A stretch of DNA of 64,000 nt from Lethocerus indicus (lineage: Eukaryota > Arthropoda > Insecta > Hemiptera > Belostomatidae), in contig JACDQD010000001.1 of the NCBI GenBank assembly GCA_019843655.1, positions 38,610,392 through 38,674,391 of the forward strand, given 5' to 3'. A model generated the notes under the pieces. The model did not search any database and had not been told where the DNA came from. It saw only the letters and a list, made by a program, of their open reading frames with translations. Positions 22,200 to 35,136 of the stretch are shown piece after piece; position 1 is the stretch's first letter, and the number at the start of each line of letters is the position of its first letter. The position numbers were made by a program, and so were the translations under genes.

Positions 22200-25100
22200 C
22201 GTAAAACTACTGGAGATGTTGGGGACCCGAAGCCGATCCAGCATAGGAGTGACGACTCAAGATAGAAATCCAAACCTCCAGCAAAATCGGATTAGCTTAA
22301 ATGAGAATTTGTAACAGTGACAGTAGTTAATACACTCGCGGGAAAAGAAACTAAGTATACTCTCGTAAAATGAGTTAGCGTCAGATTATGATAATTAATC
22401 ATAAGCGATGCGTAATAAGGAAAATCAAAATTGAATACACTTCCATTTGCCAATGTAAAGAATTAATGTTATCCCTGGTAGAACGGAATATTTTTACATA
22501 TTTACACGGGGTTAAAGCCAGGGCGTGAGCTCATTAGAGCCTCTTTGTGTGGGCTTTATAGGCCTCTAATCTATATAAAGTGTCATCCCCACTTGAAGGC
22601 AAAAGGGTGGGCCAATAATTAGAAGCAGTACAATTAAAGGATTAATGCCGCGATGAGAGAGTGAAAAGACGGAGTAATCTCAAGGGGCTCGAAACCCTTC
22701 TTTTTCTAACACTAAAAATACAAGTCCTCTCCGGATTTCTTTTATCAATTAATGACCGCACTAATACTAATCCCCCATTATTTTTTTTCGTCGTTGCCGT
22801 CACTTATTTTTCGATATAGTTATAAATATTCACGACTAGAGCAAGTGATCGGCGGATTCCGATATACGTAATTTTAAAGAAATAAGAACAATATTGCAGG
22901 TCCAGTTATGAAAAGAGTAAGAGACACAGGAGGAATCCAATAATTGCGCTTTAAATAAAAGAGTAGCAGAAATGCGATTATTATTGTTGGGGTCTATACG
23001 TGTAAAATCTATAAATAACAAATATATTGTAAATGAATAAATTTGACGATTAGCTAGCGTTTATCCGATTAGTCGAAAGCCTTTATCCAATATCCAATGA
23101 AAATAATCACCTAGCCAAATTTTTCACATGGATGAGAAACAATGGTATATTAAATGGAAACAATGGAGAAACATCCAGCGCCCTTATCCAAACAAGATTA
23201 TGTTGAAGACCATAATATAATTTTGGAACTATAGTGCGCCATAAATTTAGAGATTTTAACAACCGTCCCCTGGTATGGGGAAAAAACAGTAATATTGTAG
23301 TTTGAATGTTGTTAACATTGGACTGTTGGACTGTGCATCCTATATTATAGATATTATAGGGTGAAATTCTAAAAATAGATCTGAACCGCTCTTTCTTAAA
23401 CGAGTCTAGAAAAATAAAGATGTAGATAGGCTTGATCGGACTTAATCGGAGCGGTCCCCTTCAACAAAGGTGTAAATTGGCCCACCCGATAATGACTCGG
23501 CCGGCTCCTAACGCTTTCCGAGCAGAGGGGTCGTAAAGTGCGACCGGCGTTTTAATTCCGCCCGAACGACGCCCCCGCCGAAGTGGTGGAAAAATCTACA
23601 CCCCCCCCCCTACCACCGCATTCAATTTGGCGGAGAATACGCCCTACCTCAACCGACTATTTGACTCGCGTCGTAAACCGGTTGAACCAGTCAAGGAGAA
23701 TGTAATCAGATATTGTCAGTAAAATGTCCGATTGTAAAATGCAATCAGATTTTATTTTATTACTGTTCGAGTTTGTAACCGGGCTAAAATTGACATTGTC
23801 GATCGCAAAGACACCGAGTCTTGGAGACTGGAAAGTGTCTCGGGCGGGTGTTTTCCTATAAGTGCGTGTGCAAGTGTGGGCCGTGATTTTAAACTCAATC
23901 GTTCTGAACATGCCAAGAAGGAGGGCAGGATTCTATCAGAACGCAGTGCCGATGAAAGTGACCGAGACACGATAAAAAAGAAAGAACTAATGAAGCAGTA
24001 AGCAAAAGTGATGTGAAAGAAAACAATACAATATGCTAATCAGCTACGCCAGTACGTCTTTATTTCTTTAGATTTTCGTTTGAATGTATCTGTTTTAGTT
24101 CATTTTTATAAAATATTCTTCACTATAAATACAATATTAATTTAAATTTATTTGATAATTGAGAAAATTGATTCGAGTTACGAGGATTTTTACTTAAGAG
24201 CTCGGTCACAGAATTAATTAAACTCGCATCTCGAAGAATCACCTAGTTTTGTTTTTGGTCCTGACCACCGGAATTATTTCCGCAACGAAGGGGATAGATG
24301 CCTAGTTTCTATCACTTGCATCTGACTGATAATATCCGCTTATCGAATATCTAGGTACTTTCGAGTCTTAGCCCGTGTACCCGTGTACTCTCTGGAGCAC
24401 GGGCTCCGCCTCTGTCCAAACCCTCACCCGCATCCTCCAATTCTTGGTTTTTCCCAATCACCGTACTTGCACTTCTTTTAAAACTTTCTGTGGTCAAAAC
24501 AAAACACCGATATCCGTTTGCACGCGCCGATTTACAACACTGAAATCATCTTGCACGGGCTGTTTTATATTGTTCCAACTCTTTTTTACTTGAACATAAA
24601 ATCAAACCCCGCACTTTCTTTGGGGGAGCCCCTCCTATTTTTTATTGTTACCGGGGCGCGATTTCTTTTCTTTAAATGGTTTCATCTCGGGAATTGTTTG
24701 ACTGGTTTAATCCGGCTCGTATCCGTCAAATTTGGGGCCCCGGGGGAGCCGGTAATGGGGTTTGCCTCTGGGTGGTGGTTGGTGGGGGGGGGGGGAGCAA
24801 TCATCCCCTCCGGGTGACTCGTCAATCTGGTGTCATCGATTCCGACGACCGATCGCCAAAACTCCACGACGATATTTAATTTCTTCCATTATCCCATCTC
24901 CGTCGGAACCGGCCTGGGAAGGAGAAGGGGGATGCCTTTTAATATTTGATAAACCGTGCAGATGGAAACCCTCCCCCTCCCACACCAACCGAAGCCTTAA
25001 TTCATATCGAATCCGGGCAAAATAAGGAGCTTAAGACTGGAGCCCTGGATTAACCTAAATCCTTTAATTGTACCGGCTCCCTTTTGTCCGCCTTGGCTCC

Positions 25101-26404
25101 TTTAAGGATTGCCACCCGGGGATGACTTCCGGTAATTCTAATTATATTTACTCGAATTGTTGCCTAAATATTGTTAGAGCTTATCACGACTGCCAATTAC
25201 AGACGGAAGGGAAATAACGCAACTTCCTGTGTCTCCGGCATCTGAAAGCCCAGTTTGCAAAGAACTTGCCATAAAAAAAATATATCGAATATCACTCTCG
25301 AAATGCACACCATCCTAATCCTACGGATCCTGCTATCTCCTTAGATCCCAAACGTTCCTTACAGAAACTTGAAAAGGAAGTGACCGCGTGATTTAAATGT
25401 ACCAGTATAATGGAAACAATTAAATTTAAAAAAGGCCCGTGGGGCTCCCCCCAGTCATTGGAACATGACCTCCTTTATGCTCTATTTGTTGATATCGTAG
25501 TGTCGCTGATTGTATTGTGCCAATAAAACAGTTAAGAAAATGTTATTTCGAGTATTCGTGTCCGACCTGACCTTCGCCCAGGTTAATAAATCGATTATTA
25601 TTATACCTTTGTAGAGACGACAATATATAGCGAAGACCGTCCGGGACGAGTGAAGTTTAAATATTTAAAATTCGATCGTCACGCACGGATAATTTTGAGG
25701 AAATAATAATAGAACCTATAAAAGACTGTATTGAGAAGTGATGACATAAATTCTGGAAAGTGATAAAATTTCATTCGTAACTTTATGTTATTCCTAATCC
25801 CCGCCGGTCCGTATTTTAAAGAAATGACAATTTCCCAAACCCAAATATTACGGTAATTGCGGTAATAAACATCTTCTAATAGGGTCATCTTCAATTAATG
25901 CGGCTGATTACATCGAACCCAAATGGATGCATTCTGCTCTACCCGAAGCCGTCCCACGGTGTGCTAAGTCCCAAGGAAGGGGGGGGGAGCGACTTAACGC
26001 AAACAATTCGGATTCGCTTTGAGAGAATATTTTATTTTTTTTTAATCAGGTTAGGGCCCTATATAACTAAAAATAGCGTTTGTGCGGGGCCTACCTTTCC
26101 GAATGATTATTTTCGACAGGGAAACAACAGAAAGTCACAAGAGCCACAGAGCCGTTATCGAACGAAATCGACCGTCGAATATATAACCGGGGAAAATTGA
26201 AAAAAAAAGCCAAGCGAGACCGACATTCGAGCGCCTTTCCATTATCGAATTGAAAATCGGAACAAAAATATTCTGTCCTTAGGTATCAAAAGCAAAGTCG
26301 GATTCAAAGGATTCAAGTTGCGGACAGGTCATTTAAATCAGTGAAAAGTAAAAGTAATATGATTTGGGCCTTTTTACAGCGGAAATTCATTGATCCCTCT
26401 ACAA
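22200..26404. other. Likely intron 5' of the RGS-binding exon; otherwise unassigned
   Basis: No second exon was recognised on the minus strand. Poly-C at 23602-23611 and poly-G at about 24785-24796 are present. The 99-codon and 87-codon frames near 24.5-25.0 kb are GC-driven. Confidence 0.4.
25368..25425 (+). repeat. Short dispersed repeat shared with 61083 and 11318
   Basis: GAAAAGGAAGTGACCGCGTG followed by ATTTAAATGTA matches GAAAAGGAAGCGACCACGTG, ATCTAAACATA at 61085. A shorter match, GGCCGCGTGATCTGAACATA, lies at 11321. Confidence 0.4.
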
Positions 26405-26440
26405 CAGGGGTCCCTAAACAGGAATGTGAGGTAGCATTCA
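26405..26440 (+). mobile_element. Weak hAT-like terminus
   Basis: CAGGGGTCCCTAAACAGGAA resembles hAT ends of the CAGGGGTTC class and is followed by an AT-rich stretch. The evidence is a single short match. Confidence 0.28.
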
Positions 26441-27666
26441 AGGAGTGCGAAAAATATTTTCAATTTTTTGTTTAATATAAATTAAATAATAGTATAAAAA
26501 TTACACAGCAATTACAACATTTTGCATCATTGGAAGAAATTGTTGATAATGATAAGTATTTAATTCGGTTTTGGAAAACCGATAAACAGGAACAAACGAG
26601 TCGTTAAAATTTTTTTGAAATATTTACACGAATGTTAATTTACCCTTTAATAATACAACATTATTTTCGTTTTTTTAGAACGTTTTTTGGGATGGTGGCA
26701 TGAAGAAGGTTAGGACCCTGTGCTGTACAGATAATCGAAGTGGAATATTTTCTAAATTCAGTACCCACACGAATTTTAGATTAAATACAGCCACATTACT
26801 ACTACTAATAATAACTTTCATGATCGAAGTGTCGGGATCGACCCGCGTGGCTGTGGAGTTGTTTTTGTTCTTGTTCCCGTTGGTGGCCCAGCCACTTTCG
26901 CCACATTTTTCTTCATTATTTCGAATTTAAATATTTGCCTTCGATCACTGTCCGCGATCAGAAAAGAAAAGGCTCTACCTAGGACGAGTCACTGCTGAAT
27001 AAAATTATGAAATCGTTTAATCGAAACCGGCGGGACAAATCGGTTATTATTGGAACGGCGACGATCCACGTACGAGACTTTCAGGGTTTTCTCGTGCCGA
27101 GCATCGAGTCGAGTCTCAAGTTAGCTCTCTCTTTGCCCCCTTTTAAGGGTTTTTTCCCTTTCAAACTTTTAAGAGATTCTGTCTCGGAACGTGCCATTTA
27201 GGCAATGCAAGGAGGCCGACAATTTATACTCAGACGGCCGGATGCCGAAGGATACTTTAGGACCACGAAAATCTTTCTGTATTATTTTAATAATAATAAA
27301 TAAAGAGAATATTTAAGGCAGAGTATTTGAAGTCCTGAAACAATATTTTTAACTTGGTCAGCCCGATTCCGACAAAAAAAGTAATTTACGTTGGATTTAT
27401 TTTAACTCAATTTCGCTCAGTTGCTGATATGACTGGTATATTGATATTACATGACGATGTAGCGTCGGCTGCCCATGAGGCATTCTGGCAGTAACAAATG
27501 CAAATATTTTACTTTTCTTTGAATATACGTAGTACATCACAGACGATATACAAATGTTGTTTGATACATTCATGCGGGCACTTCTACATTTATGTATACG
27601 AGTATTAAGACGAAATATGCTTGTGTTGTTCATAATGTTGTTATAATAATTGGGAAAGTCACATAA
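26441..27666. other. Unassigned, with one coding-like patch
   Basis: A minus-strand frame of about 80 codons (26673-26912) includes SGWATNGNKNKNNSTATR, then VDPDTSIMK, with C/G-rich third positions. No family was recognised and no good splice sites flank it. Confidence 0.3.
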
Positions 27667-27668
27667 TA

Positions 27669-27996
27669 TTGGGATGACGACTAAACAATTGCGGATTTCA
27701 CCGATAGATGACAGAATGAAGCCTTAAAAGAACGTCGGTGTCAAAATTGGTTTACTAAATTTCGTTCGTGTGATTTTTGAATAAAAGACGAGGAGCGAAG
27801 TCGATGACGAGCAAATAATGTCCATAATCGATAACGATCGCCATAGTACACAACACGAGAGCCTAAATGGCTTCCATACCAGTATTGAAAATTTTGTTGA
27901 ATATCTTCACCAAACGGAACCAAAAAATGCACCACATATGGGTATCTCATAACCCGCTGATTGGAAAAATCCGCAATTATTTAGTTGCCAATCCAG
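27669..27996. mobile_element. mellifera-type mariner MITE, 328 bp, both ends intact
   Basis: A TA dinucleotide flanks each side (27667-27668 and 27997-27998). The left end starts TTGGGATGACGACTAAACAA and continues TTGCGGATTT. The right end, read inward, is CTGGATTGGCAACTAAATAA and continues TTGCGGATTT. These are about 30-bp inverted repeats of the TTGGGTTGGCAACTAAGT kind typical of mellifera-subfamily mariners. The interior is too short for a 345-residue transposase and shows no frame. Interior segments (near 27755-27790 and 27800-27850) are shared with the copy at 54.6-55.1 kb, so both derive from the same parent. Confidence 0.75.
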
Positions 27997-28143
27997 TAAA
28001 ACCACGAGAATTTAAATTACACGTATTCCTGACAGTCCCGACGCGGATAGTAAACGCGCTGCGAATTTGCTGACAGGATGCTTCACCGCCAGCATAAATG
28101 CCAATGTATGTTACCATGCTCGCTGTTTCATTACAGCGGGAAC

Positions 28144-28182
28144 GCTACTGACGATGGCGAAGAGCCGAAACGGGTAATGAGA
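28144..28182 (+). ncRNA. Hammerhead-like motif
   Basis: GCTA, CTGACGA, a GGC-GAAGA-GCC stem, GAAA, CGGGTA, ATGA. The core is intact, with C at the free position of CTGANGA and a GTA triplet that still fits NUH. The 3' stem I strand is lost. Confidence 0.42.
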
Positions 28183-28299
28183 ACTAGTCATTTTTACGAG
28201 AATAAATTTTAGAGCCTACAAAATTAACCGATTACGCTGCAATAGTTGTGGATGCGTATTTGCAAGATAAATCGGTGGCCAGTTATAATTTGTTTTGCG

Positions 28300-28374
28300 T
28301 TTTGTAATTTTGAAATTCTCTGTACGGTATTCGTCAAATTGACACAGAAGAAACATCCATAAACCTGGTGTTAA
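28300..28374 (+). mobile_element. Family K terminus, copy 2
   Basis: This copy has TTTTGAAATTCTCTGTACGG, GTCAAATTGACACA, CCATAAACCTGGTG and a terminal TTAA at 28371-28374. It lacks the CCTATCTCTACGG segment present in copies 1 and 3. Confidence 0.48.
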
Positions 28375-28748
28375 TATGAACACGTGAAATTACCTTAACC
28401 CGAGAGTTTCGGGCAGTGCTGTCAGGATGCTGCGTCGTATTTTAGGGCCAATAGAACGTGAGATGATATCCCCGTGGGCCCGCGGAAAAAAGTCTTAAAC
28501 GAATAAACATTTAAGTTGACGCGTGTTTTCCTATTTCGGTACAAGTAGGAGCCCTTTAAATCGGGCGGAGGAAATGTACTGTGGCGAGGGGCAGAAATTA
28601 AAAGTGAGAATTAAAGCTGAAATGGTCGCGGGTTGAACGCCGTCATTCGTTTTTAATGAAAAAAGTTTCAAATATTCAGATACACGGGGGCTAAAAAAAG
28701 GCCTTCAAACGGCGCTGAATCGATTGCCTGCCGATTCGACACTGTCGA

Positions 28749-28750
<2 letters not shown>

Positions 28751-28793
<43 letters not shown>
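28751..28793. repeat. (AT)n microsatellite
   Basis: A pure AT run of 43 bases, preceded by CACTGTCGACC. Confidence 0.97.
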
Positions 28794-28795
<2 letters not shown>

Positions 28796-28950
28796 ATTTT
28801 AAAACGGGGCAATAAAGATTGGGATTAAGCAAGTTATAAGTTCCCTAACACTTAAAGTCAGAGTTGAGGCAGAAGAAGAAAAAACTCATTACATTGCAGT
28901 TTCCAATGAACTCATATTTTAATTGAATCGGAAAATGCGGTAGATTATTT

Positions 28951-28970
28951 AAGTGATTATTTAATCACTT
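28951..28970. repeat. Short near-palindrome
   Basis: AAGTGATTA and TAATCACTT flank TT. This is an isolated AT-rich inverted repeat. Confidence 0.75.
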
Positions 28971-29028
28971 TATACTTAATAATTGGAAGAAAATTCAATT
29001 CCTTTTCTTTTAGCCTACTGTCATTATA

Positions 29029-29110
29029 TTGGGTGTTCCAAAAGTTCGGTCCCTGCGTTATAGCAATTATATCGATTATTAAATCTAATTTTTACATTTC
29101 TGTAAATTTG
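29029..29110 (+). mobile_element. Possible mariner terminus (TTGGGTGTTCC type)
   Basis: After TA at 29027-29028 the sequence TTGGGTGTTCCAAAAGTTCG resembles the ends of a further mariner clade. No matching inverted end was found within several kb and there is no transposase frame. The call rests on one terminus. Confidence 0.35.
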
Positions 29111-29373
29111 CTTTAGCTCCGACAGTTTATTTGCTCGCGTTCTTTTCTCCTATTTTGACATACATATATCGTATGATATCGTAGAAGTCGCATTTTTGTC
29201 TTAACTTATTAAAAATATTTTTATTATTATATTTTTATTATTATTTTTATTATTTTCATTATTTTTATTTGGTTATTTTTTTTATTCACCACCGGGCCCA
29301 TGCCGAATTTCGATATCTGCCGGCCTAAGTGAGAAATGATTATATTCAGCAAATATTTTGTACAAGGGAAGCT

Positions 29374-29404
29374 ACGTGAATTCACGTGTAAATGTCGACA
29401 TTTA
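29374..29404. repeat. Two abutting perfect palindromes
   Basis: ACGTGAATTCACGT (14 bases) and TAAATGTCGACATTTA (16 bases) are separated by a single G. Each is fully self-complementary with no loop. Confidence 0.85.
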
Positions 29405-29834
29405 CCGGATATTGGCCTTTCACGTCTCCGTATGTACGCCGCAGTACGAGGTAAATGCCCGGCTCGTTCGCTGAATGGATTACCGACAAATGGATCATTA
29501 GAGGAGGTGCCGTGATATAACACTAAACGACACTGTTCAAAGGCACTAAGGCATTGGCACTAAACTCGGCCCATATTTTGTGGGCCGGCTTTCCCTTTCG
29601 CGGTCACGTCGCGAGTTCATTTATCACCGGGTCTACCTACGCTCGTCGGAGTTAATTTTCATTGAAGTCACGTAAATTAAACATCCGTATTTATAAAGAG
29701 GTATAAAGCCCCGGCGGTACCACTCAGTGGCCGCACCGAATGTACTTTCACTTTTGTGTTTTTAGGTTATTATTTTATACACTGAATCCCGCCCTCAAAG
29801 CCCGAAGCGTCCTTTTAATGTCAACATAACCGAC

Positions 29835-29980
29835 AAATTTAAGATATTACATTTAGCAACAGTGCGATTTGATTTGAGTGCAAACGCTCTTTTGAAGGAG
29901 AATCCACACGTCGCGCTCCTGCCCTTACTAGGTAGTGAGGAAACACGCGGCTGTTTCCTCTTAAGGCGGGGTTTTCAGGA
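29835..29980 (+). repeat. Repeat family R2 copy
   Basis: The copy has CAACAGTGCGATTTGATTTG, TTTTGAAGGAGAATCCACAC and the hairpin GAGGAAACACGCGGCTGTTT ending CCTC (7-bp stem GAGGAAA/TTTCCTC). The hairpin is the best-conserved part of the family. No pol III box is evident. Confidence 0.52.
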
Positions 29981-31939
29981 AGGTGATACGAAGGAGCCGT
30001 CGAATCAAAGAGATGGGGATAGCTTCGAGCAGAAGGATTTATGTCTGGAAGCCGCTAGTTCACGAAAGAACGGAACTTTCAAAACAATTAGAAACATTCT
30101 TATTTTTTGTCAAGCATTATTTATATTGCGTAATTTGTGCTTTCTCCGTAATGCACGATAGAACAGTTCCTCTATCAGTCCTATCTCTGTAATAAATGTT
30201 TTTTTTTTCTCTACCGTTCATTTCTGTTCTACTGTTTCATTCGTCTCCGGATTATTTCCCACAGGGGACAATTTCGTTTTGCAACTTTCGCAGGTGTCCA
30301 ATTGAAAGATGGAATTCGAACTAGTTATTAGCCGCGCTGATTTATAATCGGCCAGCAGCCGTAATTCGATTTGAGCGACATTAGGTGATATGAATTTAGG
30401 CGATACCGGGGGTGGATGAAAATAAATTTGTCCAATTCGTATTCAATTACCCGCCGGTAGACTCGCAGTCCGCTTAAACGAACCGCGTACGGCTCCTGTT
30501 ATAAATAATGAAACCGATAGGGTCCGTAAATAATGAATTTGCTCGTCGATAGATTTCAGTGTTGTTTTCGGCTGCTCGAATATGCGATTCGGATCGGGCT
30601 AAAAGAACTGGGGTGGGATGGAATTCCGACCCCATTCGGACCGAAGGGAGTTTACCACTTTAGAACACCGATAGCAGGGTCTCTCGATACGGGCCTGCAT
30701 AATTGAAGCGAGCGTTATCCTGAAAAGAAAACGGTTACGGGTCCCGATCCATCTATAAACTGGGTTTTCATTTGTATTCTCTGAAACTAAATATTTATTT
30801 ATTCCGCGATACCCAAACTGTCGAGTCGATATATAAATAATCGCACAAACTACGGTAATTCATAAAGGGAGCTGATACTACTCTTCCTTTTTTTTTATCA
30901 CTGTACAATCAATCTTAATAGTTTAAGTATAATTGCGGAAAGATTATTTTATATCGCTCGTGATAATGCGTGATAATGTTGCTAATTTACGGTTTAAGTC
31001 GATTTTTACGAGTCGGACATGGGGATTTTACCCTTCCTAAAATAATTTAGCTATGTGGAACTATAATTTTTTTTTCGGTCGATCGAAACAATTTTTCCCC
31101 ACACTGAAATTCGCCTCATAATGTAATGCGGGCTTTATTAAGAATGAAGGTTGAAGACGGCCGGCCCAAACAGACTTCTAAGCCTCGCCGTCAACTTCCC
31201 TCGGAACAACTGTCTCAACTTAAGTAGGTCAAATCAATCACAGCGGAGGTGTGAAAACTTTTAATACGGTTACACTTTTATTCGGTGTTATAATTGAACC
31301 GAATCCGCAGTAAGTCTGAGGTAAAACTCGGAAACGACTGACCTCATCACTGTTGGAAACCCCTCGACCTTTGTGTTTTCCAAATAAAGTTAATACCAGT
31401 AACGAAAAAGGTAAATGAAAGTTTTATTTTATGGTGATATACTGTGATATATTATGAAGTTTTGAAATTATTTTAGCTCTGGGAATAAATTCTTTTTTAT
31501 CCGTATTTGTTTACCGCGTAATTGTGCTTGATACCGCTAGGCGCCTTCGGAATAATTTAAAATTTTACAATTGAACGAAAAATTGTATTTGCTTATAAAC
31601 ATGGGATAATGCGCTCGAAACGTTTAAATCGATTCGGCGAGGCGAACTTTCACAAACGAGGGTGAAAGCGGCTTTAAAAAATGGATAAATAGGAGCAAGA
31701 ATGAGCACGAAGGTTCCGTGTTACAGTCCATAATGTAGCAAAACTTAGAACACGCTCCTTCTAAACACTCGGGTACAACAATATGGCAGAAATTTATGTA
31801 CTGCCCGAGTCCACATTTCAATACTGAAGTCGGAGCGTTCTAAACTGTTCCAGGAGTGGATATTTTAATTTTAAAAAATGGATAATTAAGGAAGTCATTT
31901 TCGTTTGGAATACCTGTTTTGTACCAAAGTGGTCAAACT
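29981..31939. other. Unassigned, non-coding
   Basis: After the R2 copy, nothing was recognised except the weak repeat at 30895. A sequence like the inverse of an hAT end lies at 31350 (GTTGGAAACCCCTCG), too weak to call. Confidence 0.45.
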
Positions 31940-31976
31940 GCTACTGAAGATGGAGACTAGCCGAAACCAACCTAGC
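31940..31976 (+). ncRNA. Hammerhead-like motif
   Basis: GCTA, CTGAAGA, GGAGACTAGCC, GAAA, CCAACC, TAGC. Stem I is perfect and both core boxes are intact, but the cleavage triplet has become ACC, which does not fit NUH. The tail GGGACAGGAAAGAGAAGACC follows, and a related tail lies beside the (GA)n tract at 58933. Confidence 0.43.
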
Positions 31977-34644
31977 GAAAGACAAGACCAGGGACAGGAA
32001 AGAGAAGACCGTGAAAACTACGAAAATAATTTTCCATTAATCGGATAATTTAAACGAATGAAACATTATTTACGCTGAATTCCAAATGTCAGTGATTCGG
32101 ATAAGCCTGCGTAAACTGAGCAACGAGACGTCCTTTCCGGTCCAATTAAATCGCGTTTAGAAGGCGGTCTATTTCTAATAAGAGTTCCTCTTGAAAGAGA
32201 AATTAATAAACGGGAAGAAGACACGACACCCCGATGTCCGGAGGGGTTAACATTCGAGTCTGTTTGCCGTTGTAAACAGCCCGCCTCACTCTCTGTCAAG
32301 GGTCAGGCGGGAAGCGCGAATTCCGACTTGAAAATATCCGTCTCTTTCCCCTTCTCTATCATCGGGAAGGGGTGGGAAGGAAAAATGTTTGGATCGACGT
32401 AAATACGGAGAAACACCCCCGGGACTAATGCGGAGCCTCCGGGCGCGTGGCCAAGATTAAAGTCCGAAGCTCTTCCGACGGGGGGGGGGACTTCGCCTCG
32501 GCAATCAGTTTTTTTTACGCGGCGGAGAAAATAAAAAAATATAACGCCAGGGGAAAAAACGTGAATACTGTGCGCTATGTCACGTATCCCGTCACTGAGA
32601 ATTCCCAGTCCGAAGGGGACTTACTACAGGCCTACTTGGTGCCGGTGATGGGCGGTGGGGTGAGGGAAGTCCGAAGCGAGTCTCAATTCCGGGGAACGCG
32701 ACGCCGCAAATATATGCGCATCTATTGTCGGCTGATCGATACGAAATGAATGAAATTTTCCGCCCTATGTGAGAAACACAAACCGATCTGTCGTACATAA
32801 ATGTATTTAGAAACAACCTCGGTTTCCCCGGTACGTTTCGACGCTATAAAAAAAGTATACTTCGCCGACCGACTACACCTCAGAAAAATATTTCAACGCG
32901 AATTTAATTCTAAATATTGTTTAGTAAATGGGGAATGGATTTATCTGGTTAAACTGGAAACTTTTATGTTATCGCGGGTGTAACACCTCTATTAGCCCCT
33001 TGAGATACAAATAAATTGACACATCAAATTAATGACGCCTCCCAGACGTCATTGTACGTCAGGTGGTTAAAAATAGTGACGAGAACGTTTCACAAAATAT
33101 CAGCATATAAGCATATATAAGAGCAAAATATTCACAAATGCATCCCGGAAAAGAGAATTAACTAAAGGAAATAGTCTCCGGTATAATTAATATATGTAAT
33201 TGCGCCATAGAGTGAAAAGACGCCAACAAGAAGGCAACATAAGTGTATACATATTTGCTCGTCTCAGGTACTGTAGTTCTTTTTAAGAACCGGGCGATAC
33301 GAAATCAAAACTTCTAGCAGAGGAGCTAACGAACGAAGTTGAATTATCGCTAACTTACTACCCGTACGATTGCGTAATATTGTGGGAAGAACATGGGCAA
33401 TTCCGCGTTTTCTCCTCGAAACCACTCGAGCGAGCTCCACTGGAAGGGGTTTTACCGATTCTTTCGGGTGGTGAGCGATGCTCGAGTGACTAACATGTCG
33501 GCGGAAACAAACTGCGCACAAAACAAGGCCCTTTTCACTCGGAAAGAAACTAATCAAAATTCCACTCGTCTCGACCCCCACGCACCTTTTGAACGGCCCC
33601 GGCTATCTCCTTGAAGCCGAGTTTCTGAATTGAGAAAAAAAATGAAAACCCGGGGAAAAAAGTGAAAAAGAGGGACACACAAAAAAGGATCGCCTTCATT
33701 AATTCATCGCGGGTCGTGTCGGACATTCGGGGCGTCAGCGTTTTTAGGGGGGGTGGTTCAACCCCCGCTTCATTTAACGCAGCCTTCCACCGCTCATTGT
33801 CCCAAATGTTTACGTTCGGGACTTCCCTACCTAACTCCCGTACCTTATCCCCAAAGTCTCGCCGGTAATAACTAGACGCCTCTGCTATTGGCATCCCCGA
33901 ATCCGAGATCGTATTAGGCGATAAAAAAAATGGTTTTCATCGAAGACTATTTAGAGTTTTGGGTCTTGGCGGTGAACTGAAAACCCATAAGGGTCGCATT
34001 ATTCAACGCGACGCGTCGCGGTGACCTTTTATCCGAGGATCTCCATGTCGGAAAGGTCGCCGGCACGATTTGCATTGTAACCGCACTCCGGAGTCAAATG
34101 GAAAAAGGGACCTTTCAGGGGGCGGATGTAAATGAGCAGAATCGGATACGGTATGACTCGGCAAAATTGAAACTAATACAGAACTGATATAAGTGCTTAA
34201 GTTTCCAAGTAAAATATTTTCAGTAATCGACAAGGAATAATCCGGTTAGATTAGTTTTTTCTGAAGTATTTAAGGAATCCCGACACTTTCGATTTGCTCT
34301 CTTTTTCGATAAGTAGTTATTACCTAGTAATAGCTATAGTTATTCGCGGATTAACAGCATAGAAAGATTAACTACATAGATGGATAATATCGCGAATGAG
34401 CATATACATTCGTCGAAACATGAAAAGTATTTGGAAATCCGCCTTATTACTAATAACCGAAACTTTATTACATACTCATAATAGGTCAGGGAACACCCAT
34501 TTAAATTATTTCAAGGGCATATGAAACTGACATGGCACACATGCTGTGTTTATACGCGCATCGGATTTACATCAGTTTATTGAGCCTTCCCGCGTTTATC
34601 GGATTAACTGTATTTAGCGCGCAAAGTTTTTAAAAAATTTTTTT
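31977..34644. other. Unassigned between repeats
   Basis: The hammerhead tail occupies the first 70 bases, and a family C fragment lies at 33.4 kb. A 114-codon minus frame at 33550-33894 shows no recognised domain. A small hairpin (GGGGGTGG..CCCCC) lies near 33755. Confidence 0.45.
33360..33470 (+). repeat. Repeat family C fragment
   Basis: CGATTGCGTAATATTGTGGG followed by AAGAACATGGGC matches the left end of the family. The rest has diverged. Confidence 0.4.
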
Positions 34645-34735
34645 AAGTTTTGTAATTTGGAAATCCTCAATGCGGTATACCTATCTCTAGGGTATGCGTC
34701 AAATTGACACATATAGTCCGTAAATCTGGTGTTAA
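34645..34735 (+). mobile_element. Family K terminus, copy 3
   Basis: This is one of the fullest copies: TGCGGTATACCTATCTCTAG, GGTATGCGTCAAATTGACAC, GTCCGTAAATCTGGTG, then TTAA at 34732-34735. The inner palindrome-like CAAATTGACACATA is intact. Confidence 0.5.
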
Positions 34736-34810
34736 AAATTACATAAAAGAACGGCCGAAACCCGATGGCCTTAATTGATTCTATTCATTCGAGTTAGCTT
34801 TACGTTTAGG

Positions 34811-34960
34811 CGCGTCGATATTATTTTGGCTCATTTTCTTTTCTACTTATGTTCGGTAACTGTTGTTACGGTTGGAAGGTGTGGTAGGACGGGGGTTGTT
34901 CGCGTAAGAAAGGGCGGTCGGCATTCTCCGAAAATGTTGGGCGTAATAATTCACCGCGGG
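34811..34960 (+). repeat. Direct repeat pair around a hammerhead-like motif, unit 1
   Basis: GCGCGTCGATATTATTTTGG, CTCATTTTCTTTTCTAC, GGTTGTTCGCGTAAGAAAGG and GCATTCTCCGAAAATGTTGG recur about 507 bases downstream. Confidence 0.55.
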
Positions 34961-35136
34961 AAACAGATACGCTCTCGCTACCAGATCGTACAAACGAAAC
35001 TTTCGAATATCCGTCTTGTGATCTGCGAGGGTTTAGTAACAGCATAATTTTCTCAGTCTCCTGCCCGCCAGCCGTAGCCCTTCTCATCAGTCACTTCGGT
35101 GCGGATGGGCCATACGTGGGGCGAATTATAAAAAGA

